Assembly: GCF_000807855.2 (NCBI RefSeq)
Contig: NZ_JRYR02000001.1
Span: 3,230,054 to 3,294,053, forward strand
DNA from: Flammeovirga pacifica
GTDB lineage: Bacteria; Bacteroidota; Bacteroidia; Cytophagales; Flammeovirgaceae
Direction: 5' to 3'
DNA: 64,000 bases
Positions 46,443-55,237 of the stretch are shown here, one piece after another. The position numbers were made by a program, and so were the translations under genes. The stretch's first letter is position 1. Every line of letters starts with the position of its first letter. The notes under the pieces were generated by a model. It ran no database searches and was not told the DNA's origin. It was given only the letters and a program-made list of their open reading frames with translations.

Positions 46443-46474
46443 AATTCATTTTAATATAGTTTTATTTATTTGTG

Positions 46475-46526
46475 TAACGGTAGAATTAGAAGTATTATTT
46501 ACTTCTTAATTTTACCGTTTTTTTTG
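46475..46526 (+). terminator. Terminator after hydroxyacyl-CoA dehydrogenase
   Basis: A long hairpin (AACGGTA/TACCGTT base, about 19 pairs with one bulge) with T8 after it. Confidence 0.85.
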
Positions 46527-46627
46527 TTTTAAAAATGCTGTTTTGATACATTCTGGTAAGATAGAAGTATCAAATATTTATTTTCAATTTTCATCATATT
46601 TATCACCCATAACAACCCGCACTAACA

Positions 46628-46691
46628 ATTCCTATTTTTAGTTATAATTATCATTTTTAATGTCATTTTTCAGTAATAAAAATCACGTATA
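46628..46691 (+). promoter_or_regulatory. Island three-box operator, site 3
   Basis: Box 1 ATTCCTATTTTTAGTTAT (46628-46645), 15 bases, box 2 TGTCATTTT (46661-46669), 15 bases, box 3 ACGTATA (46685-46691). Box 3 ends 45 bases before the start of the 211-residue gene. Confidence 0.7.
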
Positions 46692-46736
46692 AATAAGCAT
46701 AATCTACAAAAAATCAACAATTTAAATTTTAAAATT

Positions 46737-47372
46737 ATGCCTATCGTTGTCATTGCACAAGCCATCATATCGTCTATTTCAATTCCTACTGAAGCGGACA
46801 ATATTAATATCCATATGAAAGATGGAGAATTGATTTCACTTACAAAAAGGGAATTGAAACAAAAACATTCTACACCAACAGATATTGTTTATAAAAGAGA
46901 TAAAGAGTACCACAATATAGCTGTTGCTGATATTGATTATATCAGATACGAATCATTAGATACTTATGATAAAACTGTCAACTTTATTGATGAGTACAAC
47001 ATTATGGTCAAAGAACTAGATCAGCATGTATTGGATTATTACAATACAAAAAGATATAAGAAGTCGAGGACCTCACAAACTTTAGCAGTAGCAGGTTGGA
47101 CATTGGCTGTTGCTGGAAATCCATTGTTTTGGGCAGTGGCTCCAATTCCTACAACACAAGCTGCTTTAACAATGAAAAAAGTAGATAAAGCCTACGTTCT
47201 TAATGGTAGTGAGTGGAAAGCTTGTAAAAAGTTCCAAAAGGAAAAAATTAAAGATTTAAAAGCGAAAGCAAAATTGAAAGAAGAAAATGGAGTGACATCA
47301 GAAGAAGAGAAAAAATCACCTTTGATGCCTACAAATAACCAAGAGTTAGAACAAAATTTAGAAACGAAATAA
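46737..47372 (+). CDS. Island protein of about 210 aa, copy A, unknown family
   Basis: 211 residues, near-identical to the protein at 53105 over the first ~180. It opens with a hydrophobic stretch MPIVVIAQAIISSISIPTEA, then DNINIHMKDGELISLTKREL, a charged helical middle, and a Gly/Ala/Pro-rich hydrophobic segment (about 118-143, AVAGWTLAVAGNPLFWAVAP). The C-terminal tail is charged (KKFQKEKIKDLKAK). One membrane insertion is likely. I recognise no family. No in-frame upstream ATG gives a longer signal. Both copies sit under the island operator. Confidence 0.75.
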   Translation: MPIVVIAQAIISSISIPTEADNINIHMKDGELISLTKRELKQKHSTPTDIVYKRDKEYHNIAVADIDYIRYESLDTYDKTVNFIDEYNIMVKELDQHVLDYYNTKRYKKSRTSQTLAVAGWTLAVAGNPLFWAVAPIPTTQAALTMKKVDKAYVLNGSEWKACKKFQKEKIKDLKAKAKLKEENGVTSEEEKKSPLMPTNNQELEQNLETK

Positions 47373-47446
47373 CAAAAGTTCTACTCCAATCCTAATTCTT
47401 AAATCTATCTTACTTCACTCTAGCAGTCTTTATCATCTCATTTATC

Positions 47447-48418
47447 ATGAAAATTAATTCTCTACTAAAATCGTTTATCACTTATTCTAGCATTATTTTC
47501 ATAACCTTCACAAATGATTTACAGGCGTCTTCTCCTGTTGAAGGAAAGCCCTTTTTAAAATATTTAAAAGATATCAAAATTGAAAAAAATGAAAGAATAG
47601 ATGAATTTTATTATGCTGATGGAAAAGTGGTTTCATCGAATGATGCTATATCTAACGTTGTATTGCAATATGAAGGAAAATCTATGGGTTTTAGTATTAA
47701 TAGAACTTATTTTATTCCTGGTGCTGGATTCACAAAAAAGGATTACAGAGATGCTTCCACTTTCAATTATGAATTGATCAATTCTTCAAAAGAAGCATTG
47801 AAGGAGGATTTTATTACTGTGGAAAGTAGTATCAGAAAAATCCCTTTTTTACCACTAAGAGCAGGATTAAGCGGACGCTGGGCTATCTTGAATGGATATG
47901 CTCCTCTTGATTATAATACGCATAAAAACATTAAGCGTACTGTTTTTGAAATTGAAGAGAATTTTACTACGTCATCAGGAGAGTCTATGAACATTATTGG
48001 TTCGAGTTATGGCAGTGTAGTTGCTGCCAATACAGTAATAGCACTTTTAGAGAGAGACAATGGCATTGATAAAATAGACGTATTGATTTTATCTGCATCG
48101 ATGATCGATCAGGAATCTGAATTAGGGATGAAGCTAAAGACTTTACAAGAAGAAGAAAAAATAGCAGTATTGTATTATCAGATAACACCAAATGATAATA
48201 TTACAGCTTGTTCTGGCAAATCTAAAAAAGAAGCCAGGAAAGGATTTAGAAGAGTGGTATTTAATACAGCACCAAGTATTATCAACCTAAAAAAACATGC
48301 ACATAATATTGCTTCTAAAAGTCCTAAAAGAGCTAATGAAGTATTTGATGTGATTATAAGAAATAGTGAGGTAAACTGGACCATTGACAATAATGATTAC
48401 TTCACTCAGAGTAAATAA
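47447..48418 (+). CDS. Exported alpha/beta-hydrolase-like protein
   Basis: 323 residues with an N-terminal signal (about 1-27, SSIIFITFTNDLQAS). A nucleophile elbow MNIIGSSYGSVVAAN places Ser in GxSxG near residue 184, as in lipases and thioesterases. An oxyanion-side motif FIPGAGFTKKDYRD lies near 89-102, and an acidic strand and a histidine near the C-terminus (LKKHAHNIA) could complete the triad. Cotranscribed with the 211-residue gene (74-base gap). Confidence 0.65.
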   Translation: MKINSLLKSFITYSSIIFITFTNDLQASSPVEGKPFLKYLKDIKIEKNERIDEFYYADGKVVSSNDAISNVVLQYEGKSMGFSINRTYFIPGAGFTKKDYRDASTFNYELINSSKEALKEDFITVESSIRKIPFLPLRAGLSGRWAILNGYAPLDYNTHKNIKRTVFEIEENFTTSSGESMNIIGSSYGSVVAANTVIALLERDNGIDKIDVLILSASMIDQESELGMKLKTLQEEEKIAVLYYQITPNDNITACSGKSKKEARKGFRRVVFNTAPSIINLKKHAHNIASKSPKRANEVFDVIIRNSEVNWTIDNNDYFTQSK

Positions 48419-48436
48419 TCAGAATACATATTTACT

Positions 48437-48500
48437 ATTCTTGTTTTTAGGTATTATTCTACATCAATATGTCATTTTCAGAAGGGCTAAATTTCGTTTA
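48437..48500 (+). promoter_or_regulatory. Island three-box operator, site 4
   Basis: Box 1 ATTCTTGTTTTTAGGTAT (48437-48454), 15 bases, box 2 TGTCATTTT (48470-48478), 15 bases, box 3 TCGTTTA (48494-48500). It is less conserved than the others but keeps the exact spacing. It precedes the beta-barrel and PCMD genes with a leader of about 215 bases holding an 8-codon frame at 48543. Confidence 0.55.
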
Positions 48501-48716
48501 ATAAACCATACTAAGAAATCATCAACTAAAAAATCTACTATAATGTCTACTACTATTAATGATGACTGATTTGGCTTTTAAATAATCTGAATCGATCATT
48601 GGTGCTTAAAATATTTAAAATCTACTTTCAATTTTAAGCAACAATTTATTCATGAACCTCAAAAATAAGGTTCAAAAAATTCTCAATCATATTATCTAAT
48701 CAATTTATTTACAACA

Positions 48717-49484
48717 ATGAACTCTAAATTCTTAAGAATTCTAGGTGTCCTCATCTTTATGTCCTTTTATCAACAAAGTTTTGCTCAGAACGACAAAGTA
48801 AAACGAAGCGATCTTTACAGTCGCGGAATTGAAAATAATACTTTCGTAAAGAAAGGACAATGGCTTACAGGAGCTACTTTCAACTATTCAGAACATTCTA
48901 ATGATAATTACAAATTCTTGATTCTGGAAGATTGGAGCGGTAAAGGATATAACTTCCAAGTAAGCCCGTTTGTCGCTTATTTCTTAAATGACAATTTCTC
49001 AATAGGAGGCAGGTTCACTTACAATAGATCTCTGCTCGATATTGATGAATTAAATCTGAAAATAGGAGATAACTTATCGATGTCTATTAATGGAGCACAT
49101 CAGTTATCTCACACATTTTATTCTACTTTTTTCATTAGAAACTACCTGAGTTTAGGAAAAAGTAATCGATTTGGTTTATTCAATGAAGTGCGCTTATCCT
49201 ATGGTTATGGGCAATCTAAAGAGACAACAATTGGTAATACACCAGCGGAAACTCAAGGTGTTTATTCGGTCATCAATGAATTTAATATTGGTGTAGCTCC
49301 AGGTCTTGTTGCATTTATTAATGATAACGTAGCCTTAGAAGCTTCTATCGGATTAATTGGTTTTTCAAACAAATGGACAAAACAGGTTGAAAACCAAGTA
49401 GAAGAAGGCGAACGTAGAGTAAGTAAAGCCAACTTCAACATCGACATTTTCTCTTTAAATATTGGTCTAGCATTTTATCTATAA
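48717..49484 (+). CDS. Outer-membrane beta-barrel protein, unclassified
   Basis: 255 residues with signal peptide ending QSFAQ (about 24). Regular amphipathic strands (QWLTGATFNYSEHS, NFSIGGRFTYNRSLL, RFGLFNEVRLSYGYGQS) end in SLNIGLAFYL with a terminal aromatic/hydrophobic strand. An 8- to 10-strand barrel of the OmpA/OmpW-like size is likely. It starts 4 bases before the PCMD lipoprotein gene, indicating a joint surface complex. Confidence 0.8.
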   Translation: MNSKFLRILGVLIFMSFYQQSFAQNDKVKRSDLYSRGIENNTFVKKGQWLTGATFNYSEHSNDNYKFLILEDWSGKGYNFQVSPFVAYFLNDNFSIGGRFTYNRSLLDIDELNLKIGDNLSMSINGAHQLSHTFYSTFFIRNYLSLGKSNRFGLFNEVRLSYGYGQSKETTIGNTPAETQGVYSVINEFNIGVAPGLVAFINDNVALEASIGLIGFSNKWTKQVENQVEEGERRVSKANFNIDIFSLNIGLAFYL

Positions 49485-49488
49485 TTTC

Positions 49489-51060
49489 ATGAAAAAACTT
49501 TACAAATTAATCGTTATATCAATTCTTATTGCTTTTTCATCTTGCATTAAAAATGACATCCCTTATCCTACAGTATTTGGTGAATTTCTACACTTCACAA
49601 TTGAAGACCAAGTAGGAGCAACAAGAATTTCTACAGCAGAACAAACAGTGACTATTCGTGTTCCTTCAAATGCTGATTTAACTAATTTAACCGTAGACAG
49701 TGTAGTCATCACAGCAGACGCAATGGTTTCTCCTGATCCATTAGAAGTGATAGACTTTTCTGAAAAAGTTATCTTCACCATAAAAACATACCAAGAATAT
49801 GATTGGGAAGTTATTGTAGAGAAAGAAGACGAGGAGGAAATTTCCTTATCTGACTTTACTATTGAAGGACAAGTAAGAGCAGAAATTAACCAAGAAAATC
49901 AAACCATTGATGTGATCATGCCTTCAGGAGTATCTTTAGAAGATCTTACAATCTCAGTATTTGATTACAATCCTATTTCTGCTGTAGTAAGTCCTCTACC
50001 ATCAGAAACACATGACTTTACGAACCCAGTGGTATTTACTTTCAATGACACACTTTCTTGGACAGTAAATGTTTCCAACTTGGAAGATGATGAAATTTCA
50101 TTGTTTGATTTTAAAATTGAAGGGCAATTAAGTGTTGATATTAACCAAGAAAATCAAACCATTGATGTACTTATACCTGCGGGAGTATCTTTAGAAAACC
50201 TTACAATATCAGTTTTCAATTATGAACCTATTTCTACTGTAGTAAGTCCATTACCATCAGAAACACATGACTTTACGAACCCAGTGGTATTTACTTTCAA
50301 TGACACACTTTCTTGGACAGTAAATGTTGATCAAGAAGTGATTGAAGGTGATCAGGTACCTTATTCAAATTTTCAAACATGGTTTCAAACAGGTAGTGGA
50401 GATCGATCATTTTATCTACCAGGACAATCTTTGGATGAAAATATATGGAGATCAGGAGATAAAGCTGCAGCAGATTTATGGATAAAAACATATCCAAAAA
50501 CCGTCACTCCATATCCTAGTATTGACACTCCTGAATATGCTTTATTAGAAACAAAATCAACAGCAGGTGTTATTGCAGCAGGTTCTTTATTCACAGGTGA
50601 TATTAAAGGTAGTGGTATAAGTAATGTCACAACTGATTTCGGTATTCCTTTCACAGACAGGCCTAAATCTTTTACAACAGAAATTGAATACAATCCAGAA
50701 GTGTATGGAGATAACATTGTTGATAAATGTGATGTGTATGTAATTCTTCAAGTAAGAGAAGGAAGTGGATCAGATGAAAAGCGTTACCGCTTAGCAACAG
50801 GATGGTTTAGAACAGATGAAAACATGGATAGTTTTAAGCTATTAGACATCCCTATGGTCTATGGTGATGATGCTTCTTTGGAATCTTATATGTTGCCTAA
50901 CGCAAGTAGTAAAGAAATGCCTGAAGAAGGTTTTTACGATAACCTTGAAGCGCAGCCAACACATATAATTATGGTTTTTGCTTCATCGGCAGACGGAGCG
51001 AATTTCAATGGTGGAGTTGGTTCTAAATTAAAAGTAAAAAATATTGAATTAAAGTATTAG
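49489..51060 (+). CDS. PCMD-domain lipoprotein with tandem 85-aa repeats
   Basis: 523 residues with lipobox FSSC (Cys19). Beta domains follow: one at about 27-112, then two near-identical 85-residue units (about 117-201 and 202-281), each ISL-x-DF-x-IEGQ ... FTNPVVFTFNDTLSWTVNV. The C-terminal half (about 290-523) matches PCMD, the putative carbohydrate-metabolism domain (YSNFQTWFQTG ... LKVKNIELKY). It is probably a surface glycan-interacting protein paired with the barrel protein encoded 4 bases upstream. Confidence 0.8.
   Translation: MKKLYKLIVISILIAFSSCIKNDIPYPTVFGEFLHFTIEDQVGATRISTAEQTVTIRVPSNADLTNLTVDSVVITADAMVSPDPLEVIDFSEKVIFTIKTYQEYDWEVIVEKEDEEEISLSDFTIEGQVRAEINQENQTIDVIMPSGVSLEDLTISVFDYNPISAVVSPLPSETHDFTNPVVFTFNDTLSWTVNVSNLEDDEISLFDFKIEGQLSVDINQENQTIDVLIPAGVSLENLTISVFNYEPISTVVSPLPSETHDFTNPVVFTFNDTLSWTVNVDQEVIEGDQVPYSNFQTWFQTGSGDRSFYLPGQSLDENIWRSGDKAAADLWIKTYPKTVTPYPSIDTPEYALLETKSTAGVIAAGSLFTGDIKGSGISNVTTDFGIPFTDRPKSFTTEIEYNPEVYGDNIVDKCDVYVILQVREGSGSDEKRYRLATGWFRTDENMDSFKLLDIPMVYGDDASLESYMLPNASSKEMPEEGFYDNLEAQPTHIIMVFASSADGANFNGGVGSKLKVKNIELKY
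49837..50331 (+). repeat. Two direct repeats of 255 bp in a coding region
   Basis: Unit 1 49837-50091 and unit 2 50092-50331 are offset by exactly 255 bp (85 codons). The last ~75 bases of each are identical in DNA, including synonymous sites, so the duplication is recent or is being homogenised. Confidence 0.9.
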
Positions 51061-51094
51061 TGATAGATCAATATATTTGAGTATATGTTGTATT

Positions 51095-51127
51095 GAGGAT
51101 TTCTAGCATAGAGAAATCCTCTTTTTT
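51095..51127 (+). terminator. Terminator after PCMD lipoprotein gene
   Basis: A 10-bp stem GAGGATTTCT/AGAAATCCTC with a 7-base loop and T6. Confidence 0.88.
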
Positions 51128-51156
51128 ATTTGTGGATAGACTTAAAAGTAATGCAA

Positions 51157-51189
51157 GTGGTAGACCTAGAAATAGGCTACCCTTTTTTT
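51157..51189 (+). terminator. Second plus-strand terminator
   Basis: Stem GGTAG-CCTA/TAGG-CTACC with one unpaired base, GAAA tetraloop and T7, 30 bases after the first terminator. Probably a backup terminator, or the end of a short RNA. Confidence 0.75.
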
Positions 51190-51755
51190 GTGTAGATACT
51201 GTACAGGTATCGCATTCAAATAATGATAAGACAAACTAAAGAGACACGACCATTCAACTTCATTTTTGTTTGAATACAAAACGAAGTAAACAAGTGAAAA
51301 CTTAAAAGGTAAAACCAAAAATCCTTACTTATCTCCTCAATGATTAACCGCCTTATGTTATGAAGTTACTCACAACTTTTACTTTAATGCTGATGAAAAT
51401 ATGATTAAACTATTGGAGTGGAAGGAGAATCATTACAAATGATGAAATGATTGTTTTAATCATATTCTGTAGCTGACAAGAAAATATATTAAAAACTAAT
51501 CAGTAAGTATTCGAAATGATAGCTTACTCTGTCATAAGTTTAAAGGCTTTAGTGTCTTGTATTTATGATTTACTGGGAGTGCCATAGGTATGTAGGTCGA
51601 TGATACAACAGGTATATTGACGCTTCTGATGTACAAATAATAGAGTGTTAAATGTTCAATCAACTTCATGGTTTTTGTGATGCATAACATAAAATTTATT
51701 CCTTTTGATTGTAGAACATACCTTGATAAAGTATGCCATCACAAAAGTTGAGACA
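51190..51755. other. Gene-free stretch
   Basis: About 570 bases without a credible gene. Frames are short and broken; the longest open plus-strand piece (to about 51441) gives some 30 residues with no recognised motif. No inverted ends typical of an insertion sequence were found. It may be decayed coding sequence between the two halves of the island. Confidence 0.4.
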
Positions 51756-51797
51756 AAAGAAAAGCCCTTGAAAAAGTCAAAGTGACTATTCAAGGGC
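51756..51797 (-). terminator. Terminator of DUF1254 copy C
   Basis: Stem GCCCTTGAA/TTCAAGGGC (51764-51772 with 51789-51797) with an inner AGTCA/TGACT stem. On the minus strand it is followed by a T-rich tract. Confidence 0.82.
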
Positions 51798-51833
51798 AAA
51801 CCTTCTAAATTACCAACAACTACACCTAGTATC

Positions 51834-52880
51834 TTACATCGTTTCTTTAATTTCAGGCAATTTATACTCTCCATCAATGATAGACTGTGCAGGAATATAT
51901 ACTCTCATATTAATCCAAAAGTCTTCAGACGGCATGATCAACTCGTTTGGACGGTTCTGGAAATCTTCTTCAAATACATAGTGTATATCAAAAGTTTTTC
52001 CATCTGAATTTAATTGGATCTCACGGTTACTAATCGAAGAACCTTCATCTGTTTTTAAATGCTGATCATCTCCGTACACAGTGATCGAATAAAAGCCTAA
52101 ATCAGTATCTTTTAATTCTGGAACTTGGTAGGTTACCTTATGTGAATTTCCTTTTTTAACTTTATAATTAGCCGTTAAATAAGCTGCATCTTCGTCTGGT
52201 AAAAGCCCTGTTGCAATAGAAATCCCTCTATTTGTATCTTCTTTAGATACGGGGTTTTCTAATGTTCCCATAGAACCTTCTACTCCTTTTTCATTAGCTA
52301 CTTGTACATAATGTTGATGCACGTTCTTAAACTCTTCCATATTCCAATTTTTCACTTGGAAAGGAGTCGGTTCATAACCATTTAAATATTCAATTTTTAA
52401 TAAATTCTGAAAGTCAGAAGTCTTTTTAATATCTTCAGAGTCTTTTGCATCTACCTGAATTCTAACATTTGCCACAAAGTAGTCGCTACTTACTGAAGCA
52501 GGAATAATATATCTACCAGGGCCGTAAAAAACTTTATAAGTTACATGATCGTCATTCCAGACATGTAATGACATATAACGGCCATCTGTTTCTGGTAATG
52601 TAATAACCACATCTCCACCTCCATCTAAAATTGAGAAAGAATATTTGGTATCTCTATTCATCATTGGAGCAGGTTGTTTATCCAATTGCATCACATTATA
52701 GTGATGGTGCCACTGTGTATTATTTGCTCCTTGTAAAAACTCTTTATTCATAGCCATATCTGCCATGGCATTGGCATAATTATCTTTTGTAACCGATATG
52801 GATTTATAGTCTTGTGCGATAGCTAATGCTGATAAAATAACTAAACAAATAACAAGAAAGTAAGCATATATTTTTTTCAT
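51834..52880 (-). CDS. DUF1254/DUF1214 exported protein, copy C
   Basis: 348 residues with signal peptide ending AIAQ (about 22). It is built like copy A: MNRDTKYSFSILDGGGDV, ITLPETDGRYMSLHVWNDDH, then the DUF1214 end (KVTYQVPELKDTDLGFYSITVYG ... SIIDGEYKLPE). Conserved T-x-x-NRDT-x-Y-S and E-T-D-G-R-Y motifs mark the family. Its promoter faces that of the 210-residue protein across a double operator. Confidence 0.85.
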   Translation of the reverse strand: MKKIYAYFLVICLVILSALAIAQDYKSISVTKDNYANAMADMAMNKEFLQGANNTQWHHHYNVMQLDKQPAPMMNRDTKYSFSILDGGGDVVITLPETDGRYMSLHVWNDDHVTYKVFYGPGRYIIPASVSSDYFVANVRIQVDAKDSEDIKKTSDFQNLLKIEYLNGYEPTPFQVKNWNMEEFKNVHQHYVQVANEKGVEGSMGTLENPVSKEDTNRGISIATGLLPDEDAAYLTANYKVKKGNSHKVTYQVPELKDTDLGFYSITVYGDDQHLKTDEGSSISNREIQLNSDGKTFDIHYVFEEDFQNRPNELIMPSEDFWINMRVYIPAQSIIDGEYKLPEIKETM

Positions 52881-52913
52881 TTTAATGACATTTTATTTTA
52901 TGAAACATCCCCT

Positions 52914-52978
52914 CTTTAACGCTAATACTTTACTCGAAAATGACATTGATTAGCAAAAAAATAACTAAAAACAATAAT
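52914..52978 (-). promoter_or_regulatory. Island three-box operator, site 5
   Basis: On the minus strand: box 1 ATTATTGTTTTTAGTTAT (52961-52978), 15 bases, box 2 TGTCATTTT (52937-52945), 14 bases, box 3 GCGTTAAAG (52914-52922), 33 bases before the DUF1254 copy C start. Confidence 0.7.
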
Positions 52979-52996
52979 TATCTTTTCTTATAAATC

Positions 52997-53058
52997 ATTC
53001 CTGTTTTTGGTTATAAAATTATCTTTTGATGTTATTTATTAGTAATAAATGACGTATA
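52997..53058 (+). promoter_or_regulatory. Island three-box operator, site 6
   Basis: Box 1 ATTCCTGTTTTTGGTTAT (52997-53014), 15 bases, box 2 TGTTATTTA (53030-53038), 13 bases, box 3 ACGTATA (53052-53058), 46 bases before the 210-residue gene. Back-to-back with site 5, 18 bases between the two box 1 sequences. Confidence 0.7.
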
Positions 53059-53104
53059 CATTAACATACTAATTGGAAAAATTATCTACTAAAATTATAT
53101 CGTT

Positions 53105-53737
53105 ATGCCTATCGTTGTTATTGCACAATCCATTATTTCTGCGATCTCAATTCCTACTGAAGCAGATAATATTAATATCCATATGAATGATGGTGAGTTA
53201 GTTTCTCTTACAAAAAGAGAATTGAAACAGAAACATTCTACACCAACAGATATTGTTTATAAAAGGAATAAAGAATACCACAATATAGCTGTTGCCGATA
53301 TTGATTATATCAGATACGAATCTTTAGATACTTATGATAAAACAGCCAATTTTATTGATGAGTACAACATTATGATCAAAGAACTAGATCAGCATGTTTT
53401 AGACTACTACAATACTAAAAGATATAGAAAATCAAGAACCTCACAAACGTTAGCAGTGGCAGGTTGGACATTGGCTGTTGCTGGAAATCCAATATTCTGG
53501 GCGGTGGCTCCAATTCCTACAACACAAGCAGCTTTAACAATGAAACAGGTTGATAAAGCCTATGTGCTTAATGGAAGTGAGTGGAAAGCTTGTAAGAAAT
53601 TTCAAAAAGAGAAAATTAAAGCTCTAAAAGAAAAAGCACAGCAAAATAAGGAGGTAAAAGAAAGTCCTTTTGAAATATACAGGTTATCCTCTCCAACTCC
53701 ATATCAAGAGCATTTCAATAAAAATTTAGAAATCTAA
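53105..53737 (+). CDS. Island protein of about 210 aa, copy B, unknown family
   Basis: 210 residues, almost identical to the protein at 46737 up to about residue 180, with only scattered conservative changes. The C-terminal 30 residues differ completely (KESPFEIYRLSSPTPYQEH here). It has the same hydrophobic opening and Gly/Pro-rich hydrophobic segment (SQTLAVAGWTLAVAGNPIFW). Strong constraint on the core and a free tail suggest a structural or membrane-associated role. It is followed after 26 bases by the neuromedin-U-like barrel. Confidence 0.75.
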   Translation: MPIVVIAQSIISAISIPTEADNINIHMNDGELVSLTKRELKQKHSTPTDIVYKRNKEYHNIAVADIDYIRYESLDTYDKTANFIDEYNIMIKELDQHVLDYYNTKRYRKSRTSQTLAVAGWTLAVAGNPIFWAVAPIPTTQAALTMKQVDKAYVLNGSEWKACKKFQKEKIKALKEKAQQNKEVKESPFEIYRLSSPTPYQEHFNKNLEI

Positions 53738-53763
53738 ACCTTTACTACTAAACCACTTCAAAC

Positions 53764-54555
53764 ATGAAAAAATCAATCATAATATTCTCATTTCTCTTTA
53801 TAGGTTTTGTCTATAAAGCAATGGCACAAAAAGATGAATTAGCTGCAAAGCTTCAAAATCCATTGGCCAATATTATTGCTTTACCTATACAAAATAATGT
53901 AAGTGTTGGCTCTTCTGCTTATGATGGATCAATTTACACGATGTCGTTACAGCCTATTGTTGCAAATGAGCATAAACATTTCAATTTGATCCATAGAGGT
54001 GTTTTTGACATCTCCCATTTACCTTCTTCAGCAGAAGGGAGTGGCAGCACTTGGGGAGTAGGAGATTTAAATTATTCCTTCTTTTTATCCCCTAAAAAGA
54101 CCAATAAATTGGCTTGGGGTGTTGGTCCTTCCATCACTCTGCCTACTGCTTCACATGAAATGTTAGGAACAGGAAAATGGGCAGCAGGTGCTGCAATGGT
54201 AATGGTATATCAAACACCAAAATGGACTTTTGATATGGTCATGCGACAAACGTTTTCTTTTGCTGGTGATGAAAGCAGAGCAGATGTAAATAGCTTTGTT
54301 TGGCAAACACTTGCCGCATATAGTCTTGGTAATGGATGGGTATTGAATACTTTTCCTACAATCACTGCAAATTGGAATGCCGACAAAGGTCAAAGGTGGA
54401 CAATTCCTGTTGGAGGAGGTATAAATAAATTAGTCTTTATTGGTGGGAAATTACCCGTCAATTTAGGAGTCCAATATTATCATAATGTGGTAAGGCCTGA
54501 TCACGGACCAAAAGGAGAATTTAGAGTTGTGACCTCATTTGTATTAAGAAAATAA
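53764..54555 (+). CDS. Neuromedin-U-like outer-membrane protein
   Basis: 263 residues with signal peptide ending KAMAQ (about 21). It matches the bacterial proteins labelled 'neuromedin U' or MetA-pathway-like barrels: LAAKLQNPLANIIALPIQNN at the start, WGVGPSITLPTA, LGTGKWAAGAAMVMVY, SFAGDESRADVNSFVWQ, WTIPVGGGINKL and the end YYHNVVRPDHGPKGEFR. It is probably a barrel for small hydrophobic or phenolic compounds, but this is not shown. It may be one operon with the 210-residue gene and the DUF2490 gene. Confidence 0.82.
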   Translation: MKKSIIIFSFLFIGFVYKAMAQKDELAAKLQNPLANIIALPIQNNVSVGSSAYDGSIYTMSLQPIVANEHKHFNLIHRGVFDISHLPSSAEGSGSTWGVGDLNYSFFLSPKKTNKLAWGVGPSITLPTASHEMLGTGKWAAGAAMVMVYQTPKWTFDMVMRQTFSFAGDESRADVNSFVWQTLAAYSLGNGWVLNTFPTITANWNADKGQRWTIPVGGGINKLVFIGGKLPVNLGVQYYHNVVRPDHGPKGEFRVVTSFVLRK

Positions 54556-54583
54556 TCTAGTGTTAGTTTAATTATTGTTATCC

Positions 54584-55237
54584 ATGAAACCAACAATCTT
54601 TTCTTTCACCATAGTACTACTTCTTTTGGGAAGTACTTCTATTTATGGCCAAGATCAGATTGCTTGGTTTCATTATTTTAATAAAATGAATTTGTCATAT
54701 AAATATTCTATTGATACAGATATTGGTTATCGTAATGATTTTCAATCAATGGAGAGGTGGCAAATAAGGACAGGTTTAAAATATAACCTCAATGAAGACT
54801 TTAACATTCGAGCAGGAATTATGCATGTACAAGGTACTCATGCTGACAATGAATTAAGACTTTATCAAGATTTCCTTCATAAAACAACATTTTCTGATTT
54901 TCATTTTTCACATCGTCTTCGATTTGAAGAACAATTTTTCCCCATGATTAATCAGCGTAATTATAGAGTGAGGTACAACCCAATGGTGAAGTTTTCTACT
55001 GGCATTGGAGCTGTTACTTTAGGAATTGAACCTTTTATCAATCTCAACCCTTTAAAAATTTCAAGCAACAGAATTTACTTAGGAATCACTCGCTATACTT
55101 TTAAAAATACGTTGGTAACACTACAATACATTAGAGAAGGTAGTTATGCCAATTCAGAGATGAATCGTTTGAATTCTTCTCATATGATCAGAATAAAAAT
55201 AGATCATACCATCAATCCAATACGGTTTAAGAAATAA
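54584..55237 (+). CDS. DUF2490 family outer-membrane protein, copy A
   Basis: 217 residues from the ATG at 54584; a TTG 9 bases earlier is in frame but adds nothing. Signal peptide ends SIYGQ. The DUF2490 pattern is present: W-x-x-Y-N-x-x-LSYKYSIDTDIGYRND, WQIRTGLKYNLNEDFNIRAG, LRLYQDFLHK, HRLRFEEQFF, YRVRYNPMVKF. A small barrel of unknown function. It shares this family with the gene at 57608. Confidence 0.82.
   Translation: MKPTIFSFTIVLLLLGSTSIYGQDQIAWFHYFNKMNLSYKYSIDTDIGYRNDFQSMERWQIRTGLKYNLNEDFNIRAGIMHVQGTHADNELRLYQDFLHKTTFSDFHFSHRLRFEEQFFPMINQRNYRVRYNPMVKFSTGIGAVTLGIEPFINLNPLKISSNRIYLGITRYTFKNTLVTLQYIREGSYANSEMNRLNSSHMIRIKIDHTINPIRFKK

Noticed and set aside
48384-48569. A 61-codon plus-strand frame with a hydrophobic segment
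   Set aside because: It overlaps the hydrolase gene end by 35 bases and runs straight through operator site 4 (48437-48500), so its codons are explained by the operator.
48653-48674. Hairpin TGAACCT/AGGTTCA before the beta-barrel gene as a terminator
   Set aside because: The 7-bp stem has no T run; it may be a leader stem but the evidence is too thin to annotate.
51656-51877. A 73-codon minus-strand frame
   Set aside because: It covers the terminator hairpin at 51756-51797 and overlaps the end of the DUF1254 copy C gene in another frame; no protein character.
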